Origin: [Clostridium] asparagiforme DSM 15981
GTDB lineage: Bacteria > Bacillota > Clostridia > Lachnospirales > Lachnospiraceae
NCBI GenBank assembly: GCA_025149125.1
Contig: CP102272.1
Location: forward strand, 558,001 to 622,000
Direction of reading: 5' to 3'
DNA length: 64,000 nucleotides
Shown piece by piece: positions 8,963-16,626 of this stretch. A model generated the notes under the pieces. It was not told the DNA's origin, did not search any database, and worked only from the letters and a program-made list of their open reading frames with translations. The translations under genes and the position numbers were made by a program. Position 1 is the stretch's first letter; each line of letters begins with the position of its first letter.

Positions 8963-9041
8963 ACGTCCGGGCGGCGGGAAATTGGCGTATCAAGCCGTTT
9001 TATGGGCCGTCTGAGCAATTACCGTGTTGGAGGTTGGGATT

Positions 9042-10019
9042 TTGGAGAGAGCAGAGCGCGTGGTCCTGGGAATCGACGTTGGAGGGACCAAGGTATGTGT
9101 GGGCGTTGTGACGGAGGACGGGCGGGTGGTGGAGAAACAGCGCTATCCCCACCGGAACGTTCCGGTCGAGGAGTGGACAAAGGAGCTGATGGCGCAGACG
9201 GACGCCCTGCTGGAGCGTTGCGGTATGAGAGACCGGATCGCGGCGGTGGGAATCGGCTGCCGGGGCAATGTGGATCACCGCAGCCAGCGGCTTTTGGCTA
9301 CCACGATCATGAAGCTTAGCCCGGAATTTGATTTCTGCCGGGCGCTGCGTAGCCGGTACGGCCGCCCGGTCTACATCGACAACGATGTGAAGGCGGTGGC
9401 CTGCGCAGAGATCGTGTTCGGCGCTGGCAGGGAGTGCGGCGATTTTGTCTGCTACAACGTGGGAACCGGAATCGCGGTGGCCTCCGTGGCGGAGGGACGC
9501 CTGATCCGGGGCAGGGACAACAACGCGGGGGAGATCAGCACCGATTATCTGCCGGGAGGCAGAGACGGCGAAGCGGCTCCCGGGCTTGAGGCGGCGGCCT
9601 CGGGCAGAGGCATCGAGGACCAGGCCAGAGCGCTTTTGAACGCTTACCCGGATTCGGCGCTGGCCGCCCAGGGGGAAACGCTGGCCGCCCGGGACGTGCT
9701 GGCGGCCTGCCGGGAGGGGGATCCGCTGGCCGGGAAGGTGGTGGGGCGGGCCTTGTACATGCTGGCGGCCTCGGCGGTCAACATCCGGCACCTGCTGAAC
9801 CCGGAGCGGTTTGTATTTGTGGGGGGCGTGATCTCGGACCCGTGGTTTTTTGAACAGCTGCAAAGGACGGTTGAGGAACTGTCCCGGGCGGTGGGAGAAC
9901 GGTGGGACGCCGTGCTGCAGGTCTCGGAGCTTGGCATTGAACATGCGGGGCTTCTGGGGGCGGCGAGCGTGGCTTTCTATAATATGAAACTGAACGAACA
10001 AAACCATAAGGAGGTTTAA
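9042..10019 (+). CDS. ROK family sugar kinase (second of two)
   Basis: About 325 residues. It carries VVLGIDVGGTKVCVGVV (phosphate-binding loop), YIDNDVKAVACAE (catalytic Asp region), VGTGIAVASVAEGRLIRG and FVFVGGVIS. As in its neighbour, the canonical Cys-rich zinc motif is missing; the region after NAGEIS reads TDYLPGGRDGEAAPG. The probable start is the TTG at 9042, eight bases after GGAGG (9029-9033); a GTG at 9024 is an alternative. It ends six bases before the SIS gene. Two non-identical ROK kinases in one operon suggest two phosphorylation targets or a heteromeric enzyme. Kinase assignment is good; the sugar is unknown. Confidence 0.82.
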   Translation: MERAERVVLGIDVGGTKVCVGVVTEDGRVVEKQRYPHRNVPVEEWTKELMAQTDALLERCGMRDRIAAVGIGCRGNVDHRSQRLLATTIMKLSPEFDFCRALRSRYGRPVYIDNDVKAVACAEIVFGAGRECGDFVCYNVGTGIAVASVAEGRLIRGRDNNAGEISTDYLPGGRDGEAAPGLEAAASGRGIEDQARALLNAYPDSALAAQGETLAARDVLAACREGDPLAGKVVGRALYMLAASAVNIRHLLNPERFVFVGGVISDPWFFEQLQRTVEELSRAVGERWDAVLQVSELGIEHAGLLGAASVAFYNMKLNEQNHKEV

Positions 10020-10024
10020 GTAGG

Positions 10025-11188
10025 ATGGAAATGAAAGAAATTGCGGCGTTAAACGAGCGGCTGCGGGAGCACATTCTCTCCCTGGCGAAGGCGGAGAGCT
10101 GGAAACGCAACGACGGGCTGATTGCAGAGAGCATCGCCTCGTTCGAGGGGGAGCCGTACCTGGGCGGGATCAGGAATGTCTACATTGTGGGCCACGGAAC
10201 GTCCTTTGCCACGGCGTCCAACGCGGAATCGCTGATCGCCCATATCGCGAAGGTCTACGCCAGGGCGCTGCACGCATACCAGCTCAGGGAGTACCCGGAA
10301 GAATTTATCCTGGACCCCGATAAAACGCTGGTGATCGGCGTTACCTGCGGGGGAAAAACGGTGAGCGTGAAGCTGGCGCTGAAAGCGGCCAGGGAAATGG
10401 GAGCCCACACCATGCTGATCTCCAACGACGGAAATGCTTCCTGCGCCGAGTTCGCGGACCTGCGGGTCAAGACCGACTGCAACGTGGAGCAGGCTGCGGA
10501 TGTTCAGGCCTACAGCGTTTCCCATCTGTTCCTGCTGGAAGCCGCCTACGAGGTGGCGGTGCTTCTGGCGAAAAAGAACGGGGCTGCGGACGAGAAGCAA
10601 GCGGCCGTTTGGAAGGAAAAATTTGAGGACGTCAGAGCCAAGATGGCCTGTCTGCCAGAATTGTTCGACGAAATGGAAAAAATTGCCACCTGGTACAAGG
10701 GCACCGGCACTGAGAACATGGTGGTTCTGGGAACCGGTCCCAACATGGGCACCATGGTGGAGGGCGCGTTAAAGATCTGCGAGATGGCCTGGAAGTTCGG
10801 AGCCGGAGAAGAGCTGGAGGACTTCGCTCACGGCCGTTTCCGCGAGATGGACGGCAAGATTCCGCTGTTCATCATCACCCCGGACGGAAAGACCAGGGAG
10901 AAGGTGCTGGATCTCCTGGCCGGATGCAACATTTCCGGGACGCCCACCGTGCTCTTTACCGGCGGCACCACCCCGGCGGTGGAGAAGCTGGCCACCCATA
11001 TCGTCCGTATGCCGGAGGTTGAGGACGAGTATCTGACTCCGTTCCTGTACGTGTTCCCGCTGTGGTTCTTCGGCTACCACGTGAGAAAGATGGAGAACGG
11101 CCTGGTGGGAGAAAAACGGTTCGGGCTCTTTGCAAAGGATATCGATTTTAAAGCGCACTTCAACGAAGCCGGGGAATGGATCGGCTGA
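10025..11188 (+). CDS. SIS domain protein (sugar isomerase/deglycase-like)
   Basis: 387 residues with two tandem SIS domains. The first contains VYIVGHGTSFATASNAESL and LVIGVTCGGKTVSVKLAL. The second contains VVLGTGPNMGTMVEGALKIC and EELEDFAHGRFREMDG, the latter matching the E-x-x-HG motif of GlmS isomerase-like and FrlB/AgaS-type enzymes. No glutaminase domain is present, so it is not a full GlmS. AAGGAGG overlaps the end of the ROK gene and gives a firm start. In the operon it probably isomerises, deaminates or deglycates a phosphorylated amino sugar made by the ROK or PfkB kinase. Distinguishing an AgaS-like deaminase from a FrlB-like deglycase is not possible from motifs alone. Confidence 0.8.
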   Translation: MEMKEIAALNERLREHILSLAKAESWKRNDGLIAESIASFEGEPYLGGIRNVYIVGHGTSFATASNAESLIAHIAKVYARALHAYQLREYPEEFILDPDKTLVIGVTCGGKTVSVKLALKAAREMGAHTMLISNDGNASCAEFADLRVKTDCNVEQAADVQAYSVSHLFLLEAAYEVAVLLAKKNGAADEKQAAVWKEKFEDVRAKMACLPELFDEMEKIATWYKGTGTENMVVLGTGPNMGTMVEGALKICEMAWKFGAGEELEDFAHGRFREMDGKIPLFIITPDGKTREKVLDLLAGCNISGTPTVLFTGGTTPAVEKLATHIVRMPEVEDEYLTPFLYVFPLWFFGYHVRKMENGLVGEKRFGLFAKDIDFKAHFNEAGEWIG

Positions 11189-11228
11189 CCCGGGTTCTTG
11201 AAAAAATAAAAGTGAAAAGGAGAAGTAT

Positions 11229-12584
11229 ATGAAAAAAGCATTGTGTTTCATCATGACGGCGGCATTATTGGCGGGCTCTTTAGTGGGATGCGGCGGTTCT
11301 TCCTCCACCCCGACCCAGGCGGCGGGCGGCTCTGAGGCCGCGGGCGGCGGTTCCGGCGGTTCTTCCGGCGGCAGCGCTCAGGCAGCGGCGGGCAAGACCA
11401 CGGCGGACGGCAAGTACGATCTGGTATTCTGGGTGTACTCCGACGCGGTATTAAACGACCAGGGCAAGCTCTTTGACCAGTGGGTCAAGGAATACTGCGA
11501 AGAAAATGAAAATGTAAACTCCATCACCCTGATCGGCAAAAACGACTCCGATCTTCTGACCAGTCTGATGGCGGGCGTGGGACTTCCCGACATGTTCTTC
11601 GCCAGCGCCCGCGACATGGTGCAGTACAAGGGCGCCATCGACCTGTTGGACCTGTCCTCCATCTACGCTGAGCCGGAGTATAAGGACGGATTCTACCCGG
11701 CGGCCATCGACGCCATCTCCGAGGACGGCGCGATGTGGGCGGTTCCGTTCATGAGCTACGTTCCGATCATCTTCCGCAACACGGACGTGATGACCAAGGC
11801 CGGAATCGACTGGGAGAACGAGGATCTGACCTCCTGGGATAAGTTCTATGAGGAGTGCGAGAAGGTAAAGGCAGCCGGTATCGACGCAACCCATTCCTGG
11901 GCTCAGGGCGGCTACTACTGCCCGGGCGCAATCCTGGCCTGCGACGCTCAGAATATGACTGCCGGCGTTGAGAACGGCGAGACCACTTTAAAGGCGGATC
12001 AGCTTGTGAGAACCTTTGAAACCGTGAAAAAGCTGGAAGAGTATTCCAACGGCATGTCCTACGACGACGAGGCTGCGGCCGAGGCCTTCAAGGCCGGCGA
12101 GCTGGCGTTTATCGCGGCGGGTCCCTGGAACGAGCCGGATTACAAGAACGCGGGCGTGAATTACGACATTCAGCTGATTCCTTCCTACGATGAGAACGGT
12201 TACACCGGCGGACTTCAGGGCTGGGACTTCATGTACGGCGTGAACACCGGAGACGAGGGCAGAAACGAAGCGATCCGCGGATGGCTGAAGAAGATGGGTT
12301 CCTTTGAAGTACAGCAGAAGTTTGCGCAGGTAATCGGACGTTCCATGCTGCGTCAGGACGCAATGGACGCTCCCGAGACCCAGCAGACCGAGATGTTAAA
12401 GATTCTGGCCAAGGGCCTGAAATGCGGCATGAACCAGATGGATTTCGGACACAGCAGCGTGTTCTGGACCAGCGCCATCGCCGATGTGGCTCCCTCCGTT
12501 GCTAACGGCAGCATCACACCGGAGCAGGCGGCCGAGCAGTTCATTGAGGGCATCAACGGACTGTACGCCGAGGCGGGCGAGTAA
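11229..12584 (+). CDS. Sugar ABC transporter substrate-binding lipoprotein
   Basis: 451 residues. A lipoprotein signal peptide ends at LVGC with Cys21 as the lipidated residue, followed by a long Gly/Ser/Ala linker (about 22-60), typical of Gram-positive binding proteins. The mature part has the family-1 extracellular solute-binding pattern: YDLVFWVYSD, GVGLPDMFFAS, WAVPFMSYVPIIFRN, AFIAAGPWNEPDY. It delivers substrate to the two permeases just downstream. A strong hairpin without a T-run (12620-12647) separates it from the first permease gene, which commonly raises binding-protein mRNA relative to the permeases. The class is confident; substrate specificity is not determined. Confidence 0.92.
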   Translation: MKKALCFIMTAALLAGSLVGCGGSSSTPTQAAGGSEAAGGGSGGSSGGSAQAAAGKTTADGKYDLVFWVYSDAVLNDQGKLFDQWVKEYCEENENVNSITLIGKNDSDLLTSLMAGVGLPDMFFASARDMVQYKGAIDLLDLSSIYAEPEYKDGFYPAAIDAISEDGAMWAVPFMSYVPIIFRNTDVMTKAGIDWENEDLTSWDKFYEECEKVKAAGIDATHSWAQGGYYCPGAILACDAQNMTAGVENGETTLKADQLVRTFETVKKLEEYSNGMSYDDEAAAEAFKAGELAFIAAGPWNEPDYKNAGVNYDIQLIPSYDENGYTGGLQGWDFMYGVNTGDEGRNEAIRGWLKKMGSFEVQQKFAQVIGRSMLRQDAMDAPETQQTEMLKILAKGLKCGMNQMDFGHSSVFWTSAIADVAPSVANGSITPEQAAEQFIEGINGLYAEAGE

Positions 12585-12619
12585 TTGCCGGACGATTAAA
12601 AGAGATATCAACAAGATCG

Positions 12620-12647
12620 GATGTGGCCGGATGATTCCGGCCACATC
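12620..12647 (+). other. Intercistronic hairpin between binding-protein and permease genes
   Basis: Perfect 11-bp inverted repeat GATGTGGCCGG / CCGGCCACATC with a 6-base loop and no T-tract. It lies between the binding-protein stop codon and the permease ribosome site. It is likely an mRNA-stability or partial-termination element tuning expression of the upstream gene. Confidence 0.7.
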
Positions 12648-12670
12648 TGAAAGCGAAAGGGGTAAATGCT

Positions 12671-13627
12671 ATGAAGGTAAAAAAAGATCAGACCCCCAAG
12701 GCGTCACGCGGTTATAAATGGAAACGGTACTCACTGAACTATTTAGGCTTACTGCCCTTTTTCCTGCTGTTTGCAGTCTTTATCCTCTATCCGTTCTTCC
12801 AGGGCGTGTTTATGAGTTTTACCGACTGGTCCGTGTCCAGCAGGGGAAACGTGAACTTTGTCGGTCTTACGAATTACAAATTTGTCCTTTCCGGGAAAGG
12901 CACCACCTCCGTCCGGTTCTTAAAATCCGTGCGGAACCTTGCAATCTACGTTCCGATGACCCTGGCCGTCGGACTGACCCTGTCTCTGAGCCTGGCGTTA
13001 ATCACGCGCGCATTGTCCAAGAAGCTCTTCGGCGTGTTTCGGGGAATTTACTTCGTTCCGTACGTGCTTCCGCTGTTCCTCTGCGCAGGTATCTGGCAGT
13101 GGTTCATGACCACCGGAACGGGACTTGTGTCCTCCGCCCTGGCCAATATCGGAATCGGCCGCGGAGTCACGTGGGACAGCACGGATATTTACGCCATTGT
13201 GTACGTGCTGTTTGTGGACGTCTGGAACTCGGTTGGCTTTAACTACGTTGTGATCAGCGCGGGCATGGCGGATATCTCGCCGGATATCTACGAGGCCGCG
13301 GAGATCGACGGGGCCAGCACCTTCCAGAAGATGAAAAGCATCACGATTCCGCTCCTGGAGCCGATTCTGTTCTTCGTCATCACCTACGGATTTATCAGCG
13401 CGCTTCAGGTTTACGATATTCCCTGGATCATTTCCAGTAGCAGCAACGTAAACAACGCAGGCGGCCCCGGACAGGTCATGTCCTTCCCGGTGATTGAGAT
13501 GGTGCGGAATATCTATCTGGGCGGCAAATCCGGCCTGGGCCGGGCGTGCACCGAGGGCGTGATCCTGATGACGGCCATACTGGCGGTAACCATTGTCCAG
13601 TTCAAGGCCAGACGGAAAAAAGTGTAA
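12671..13627 (+). CDS. Sugar ABC transporter permease, MalF/UgpA type
   Basis: 318 residues with six predicted membrane helices (first at about 20-45: LGLLPFFLLFAVFILYPFF). The cytoplasmic EAA loop reads EAAEIDGASTFQKMKSITIP, the site that contacts the ATPase. The ATG at 12671 follows GAAAGGGG. It forms the channel with the next gene, whose start lies 12 bases downstream. No nucleotide-binding subunit is encoded in the operon, so a shared MsmK/UgpC-type ATPase elsewhere in the genome must energise it (inference from established carbohydrate ABC systems of Firmicutes). Confidence 0.92.
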   Translation: MKVKKDQTPKASRGYKWKRYSLNYLGLLPFFLLFAVFILYPFFQGVFMSFTDWSVSSRGNVNFVGLTNYKFVLSGKGTTSVRFLKSVRNLAIYVPMTLAVGLTLSLSLALITRALSKKLFGVFRGIYFVPYVLPLFLCAGIWQWFMTTGTGLVSSALANIGIGRGVTWDSTDIYAIVYVLFVDVWNSVGFNYVVISAGMADISPDIYEAAEIDGASTFQKMKSITIPLLEPILFFVITYGFISALQVYDIPWIISSSSNVNNAGGPGQVMSFPVIEMVRNIYLGGKSGLGRACTEGVILMTAILAVTIVQFKARRKKV

Positions 13628-13639
13628 GGAGGGGACGAG

Positions 13640-14467
13640 ATGAAAGCAAATCGGACGCTTGAAAAATGTATTCTGTTGTTCCTCGCCTCGGTCTGGGCCC
13701 TGGTGTGCCTGTTCCCCATCTGGGTGCTGTTCAGCGGCACGTTTTCCCTGGACTCCAGCAACCTGACACGGACGTTTTTCCCCAATTCGCTGAGCAACGG
13801 TATTTTGAAATGCCGGGAGGCCCTGGTGACCATCGATATCGCAACCGCCACCATCCACACCTTCCTCTACACCGGTATCACCGTGGTGGGAATCCTGCTG
13901 ATCAGCTCCCTGGCGGCTTACGAGTTTACCTTCTACGAGTTCCCCATGAAGAAGGTGCTGTTCGGCCTGCTGATGGTCAGCATGATGCTGCCCCAGGTAC
14001 TTTACATTATCCCGCTGTACCGCATGGTGTTCAGCATGAAGTTAGCGGATACCTTTGCCGGAATTTCCATGCCCATGATGGTGTCGGCCCTGTCCGTTTT
14101 CATCATGATGCAGTTTCTGGAAGATCTGCCCGCCTCCTTTATCGAGTCCGCGCGGATTGACGGCGCGGGGCATTTCCAGATTTACAGACGGATCGTGCTG
14201 CCGCTTATGCGCAACGGCATCCTGACCACCGTGGTGCTGATGTTCATGAAGATCTGGGGGCAGTACCTGTGGCCGGCCCTGGTGACGGGCCAGAAGATCA
14301 AGCCCATCAGCGTGACCGTGGCCAACCTGTTGAATCCTAATTTCTGGGTGGACCCCCGGGTGAAGATCGCGGCGATGTTGATCGCAATGATCCCGCCCCT
14401 TCTCATCTACCTGATTTTCCAGCGATACGTGATCGAGGGAATTACCATGTCGGGCGTCAAGGGCTAA
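13640..14467 (+). CDS. Sugar ABC transporter permease, MalG/UgpE type
   Basis: 275 residues with six membrane helices (first about 10-32). The EAA loop IESARIDGAGHFQIYRRIVL is present, as is the characteristic C-terminal IEGITMSGVKG ending of MalG-type permeases. GGAGGGG lies just before the ATG at 13640. It pairs with the preceding MalF-type protein. The next gene, a NagB homologue, starts 31 bases after its stop, so transport and catabolism genes are in one unit. Confidence 0.92.
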   Translation: MKANRTLEKCILLFLASVWALVCLFPIWVLFSGTFSLDSSNLTRTFFPNSLSNGILKCREALVTIDIATATIHTFLYTGITVVGILLISSLAAYEFTFYEFPMKKVLFGLLMVSMMLPQVLYIIPLYRMVFSMKLADTFAGISMPMMVSALSVFIMMQFLEDLPASFIESARIDGAGHFQIYRRIVLPLMRNGILTTVVLMFMKIWGQYLWPALVTGQKIKPISVTVANLLNPNFWVDPRVKIAAMLIAMIPPLLIYLIFQRYVIEGITMSGVKG

Positions 14468-14498
14468 ATACAATATGAAGTGACAGAAGGAGACAAAA

Positions 14499-15407
14499 AT
14501 GAACGAATACGTGATATCGAGGGAAGAACTGAGAAAATGGTGTTCCGTCCCGGTGGATGAGCTGGGGGCGCACCCGGACCGGAAGATGGAGCTGATGATG
14601 GGCGAGGATAAGACCGCTCTTCTGGAAGAAATCGGAAATATGATCACCGACGAGGTGATCGCCAACAATGCGGCCGGCAAGAATACCGTGTGGATTCTGC
14701 CGGGCGGAATCGGAAAGGTTTACGACGTGTTTATCCGCAGAGTCAACGAGGAGCGGATCAGCTTAAAAAATCTGTACGTGTTCCATGTGGACCAGTGGCT
14801 GGACTGGGAATACCGCTTATTCCCCACCACCAACCTGCGCTTCAGCATGAAGGGTAAAATGCTTCAGTCCTTCTACGCGAAGATTGACCCGGAGTTAAAT
14901 GTCCCTGAGGACCAGAGGTATTTCCCCGATCCGGCGGACCCGGATCTGATCGACAACAAGATCGAGGAGCTGGGCGGCGTGGACACGATTCTGGGCGGCG
15001 TCGGCTGCAAGGGACTGATCGGATGGAACGAGCGCCCCATTTCCAATGTACACCACATCACGCTGGAGCAGTACGCCAATTCCAAAACCCGGGCGGTGCA
15101 TATGACGGACGAGACGATCATCGCCTATGCGGAGCGGGAGTTCGGGGGCTGCTACGAGGCCCTGCCGCCCAACGGCATCACCATCGGCATGAAGTCCATG
15201 CTGACCGCCAAACGGGCCATTTTCATCGTTATGACCGGTTCCTGGAAGGAGACGGTGGTGCGCGTGGCCATGTTCAGCGAGCCCACGGTGGAGTACCCCG
15301 TGACGCTGTTTCCGAAGTACGTGCCCCAGTGCATCATGTGCTGTGACCGCAAGACCGCGGACCACGTGATCTCAAGGGAGTACCAGGACGCGCCTATACT
15401 CAGATAA
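14499..15407 (+). CDS. NagB/6-phosphogluconolactonase superfamily protein with altered active site
   Basis: 302 residues, clearly related to glucosamine-6-phosphate deaminase. LPGGIGKVYDVFIR is at 68-81, FHVDQW at 95-100 (counterpart of the NagB MDEY segment), VGCKGLIGWNERP at 168-180 and the C-terminal GITIGMKSMLTAKRAIFIV at 226-244. In NagB the 168-180 segment is GxGxDGHIAFNEP, in which Asp141 and His143 are catalytic. Here the equivalent positions are Lys171 and Leu173, while the equivalent of Glu148 (Glu178) is kept. The protein may therefore catalyse a different sugar-phosphate reaction or bind a sugar phosphate as a sensor. It follows the permeases and precedes the PfkB kinase. Confidence 0.75.
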   Translation: MNEYVISREELRKWCSVPVDELGAHPDRKMELMMGEDKTALLEEIGNMITDEVIANNAAGKNTVWILPGGIGKVYDVFIRRVNEERISLKNLYVFHVDQWLDWEYRLFPTTNLRFSMKGKMLQSFYAKIDPELNVPEDQRYFPDPADPDLIDNKIEELGGVDTILGGVGCKGLIGWNERPISNVHHITLEQYANSKTRAVHMTDETIIAYAEREFGGCYEALPPNGITIGMKSMLTAKRAIFIVMTGSWKETVVRVAMFSEPTVEYPVTLFPKYVPQCIMCCDRKTADHVISREYQDAPILR

Positions 15408-15431
15408 CGACAGGAAAGGAACCAGATCAAT

Positions 15432-16373
15432 ATGGACAGAAATCCACAGGTAATTGTGGCGTATTCCCACAATGTATCCCAGGCCATCCGGGTGCACAAG
15501 CTGCCCAGGCCCGGCGAGACGATCCGCGCGCTCCAGGCCAGTGCAGGCATGGACGGCGCAAAGGGCACCAACACGGCGGTGGCCTGTTCCCGGGTGGGGG
15601 CCCGGGTAGCCATGGTGGCCCACGTCAAGGGCGGCGACTGGTATTACAAGGGCCAGCAGGTGTTAAAAGAGGCGCAGATCGACGATACATATGTGATTTT
15701 GGGGGAAGGTATTAAAGATACCAGCGGCGTGGTGCTCATCGACGACGAGGGCAACAACATGATCGTGCTGGGGGCCCACAACGAGCAGGCCATCCCGGAC
15801 GAGGAGATCGACGAGGCGCTGACCGCGATGAAGGACGCGCTGTATTGCGTGACCGGTTATGAGATCAACGAGAAGAGCGTGCGGCACATTCTGCGAAAGG
15901 CAAGGGAGCTGGGAATCAAGACCGTGGTCAATCCCTCGCCCATCCCGGATTTCGTGCCGGATTACTGGGGGGACATCAGCCTCCTGATCCTCAACGAGGT
16001 GGAGATCGCCCGCATGCTGGAGCTGGCGGGTGTGGAATTCCAGGAAGGGAACTGGGAGGACAGCGCCAGAAAGCTGCGCAAAGCCTACGGAGTCGGCGAC
16101 ATCGTGGTGACCCTGGGCGAGAAGGGATTCTTCTGCCTGGAAGGGGAGGACACCCACTTCGCGCCGGGAATCCGCGTGAAAGCCACGGATACCACCGGGG
16201 CCGGGGACGGCTACATGGGCGCCATGACGGCCAGACTGGCCATGGGCGACAGCCTGTTCGAGGCATGTAAGTACGCCAACCAATACTGCTCCATCACCGT
16301 GCAGCGGGACGGCACCATCAGCAGCTATCCCACGGCGGAGGAGGCGGAGGAAATCTTCGCGCAGAGGAACTGA
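15432..16373 (+). CDS. PfkB family carbohydrate kinase (ribokinase-like)
   Basis: 313 residues. The N-terminal substrate signature is AGMDGAKGTNTAVACSRVGA (compare GGKGANQAVAAARLGA in ribokinase). The C-terminal PfkB signature is ATDTTGAGDGYMGAM with catalytic Asp259. VVNPSPIPDF and LILNEVEIARML are also typical. It is cytoplasmic and transfers phosphate from ATP to a sugar or sugar phosphate. It is the last gene of the operon, with AGGAAAGGAACC before the ATG, and is followed by a strong terminator. With two ROK kinases already present, it may act on a different intermediate or on the nucleoside- or ketose-type product. Specificity is uncertain. Confidence 0.88.
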   Translation: MDRNPQVIVAYSHNVSQAIRVHKLPRPGETIRALQASAGMDGAKGTNTAVACSRVGARVAMVAHVKGGDWYYKGQQVLKEAQIDDTYVILGEGIKDTSGVVLIDDEGNNMIVLGAHNEQAIPDEEIDEALTAMKDALYCVTGYEINEKSVRHILRKARELGIKTVVNPSPIPDFVPDYWGDISLLILNEVEIARMLELAGVEFQEGNWEDSARKLRKAYGVGDIVVTLGEKGFFCLEGEDTHFAPGIRVKATDTTGAGDGYMGAMTARLAMGDSLFEACKYANQYCSITVQRDGTISSYPTAEEAEEIFAQRN

Positions 16374-16394
16374 AGTATGAGTTGAAGATAGAAG

Positions 16395-16478
16395 AAAACG
16401 GAAGCCACAGCGGGGCGGCCGGTCGTTGGACGTTTGATGGTCCGGCGGGCGGACGAGGGGCTGTGGCTTCCGTTTTTT
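16395..16478 (+). terminator. Rho-independent terminator closing the ROK/ABC operon
   Basis: A near-perfect outer stem AAAACGGAAGCCACAG / CTGTGGCTTCCGTTTT encloses a GC-rich loop region and runs into TTTTTTG. Confidence 0.9.
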
Positions 16479-16513
16479 GTTTTATTTTGCTATGAAACGA
16501 TTCCCACCCACCC

Positions 16514-16531
16514 GACAGGCGCACGCCTGTC
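16514..16531. promoter_or_regulatory. Perfect palindrome just upstream of the PTS operon promoter
   Basis: GACAGGCG-CA-CGCCTGTC, followed by ATTTTTAATT, lies directly before the predicted -35. It could be an operator for the PRD regulator or a second small terminator stem. The sequence does not decide between them. Confidence 0.4.
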
Positions 16532-16539
16532 ATTTTTAA

Positions 16540-16568
16540 TTGACAACGAATGAATGGAAAATTATCAG
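16540..16568 (+). promoter_or_regulatory. Sigma-70-type promoter for the PTS/peptidase operon
   Basis: A consensus -35 TTGACA (16540-16545) and a weaker -10 TATCAG (16563-16568) are 17 bases apart, about 60 bases before the regulator gene. A suboptimal -10 behind a perfect -35 fits an activator-dependent promoter, as expected if the PRD regulator autoregulates. Confidence 0.5.
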
Positions 16569-16626
16569 AAAAGGGGGGATAATAGGGACAGAAAGAAGCG
16601 ACGGCACACAGAAAGAAAGTGAAAGC

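Noticed and set aside
16540..16626. Earlier start (TTG at 16540) for the PRD regulator
   Set aside because: This TTG is part of a consensus -35 TTGACA, and the added residues precede the normal HTH start without a ribosome site.
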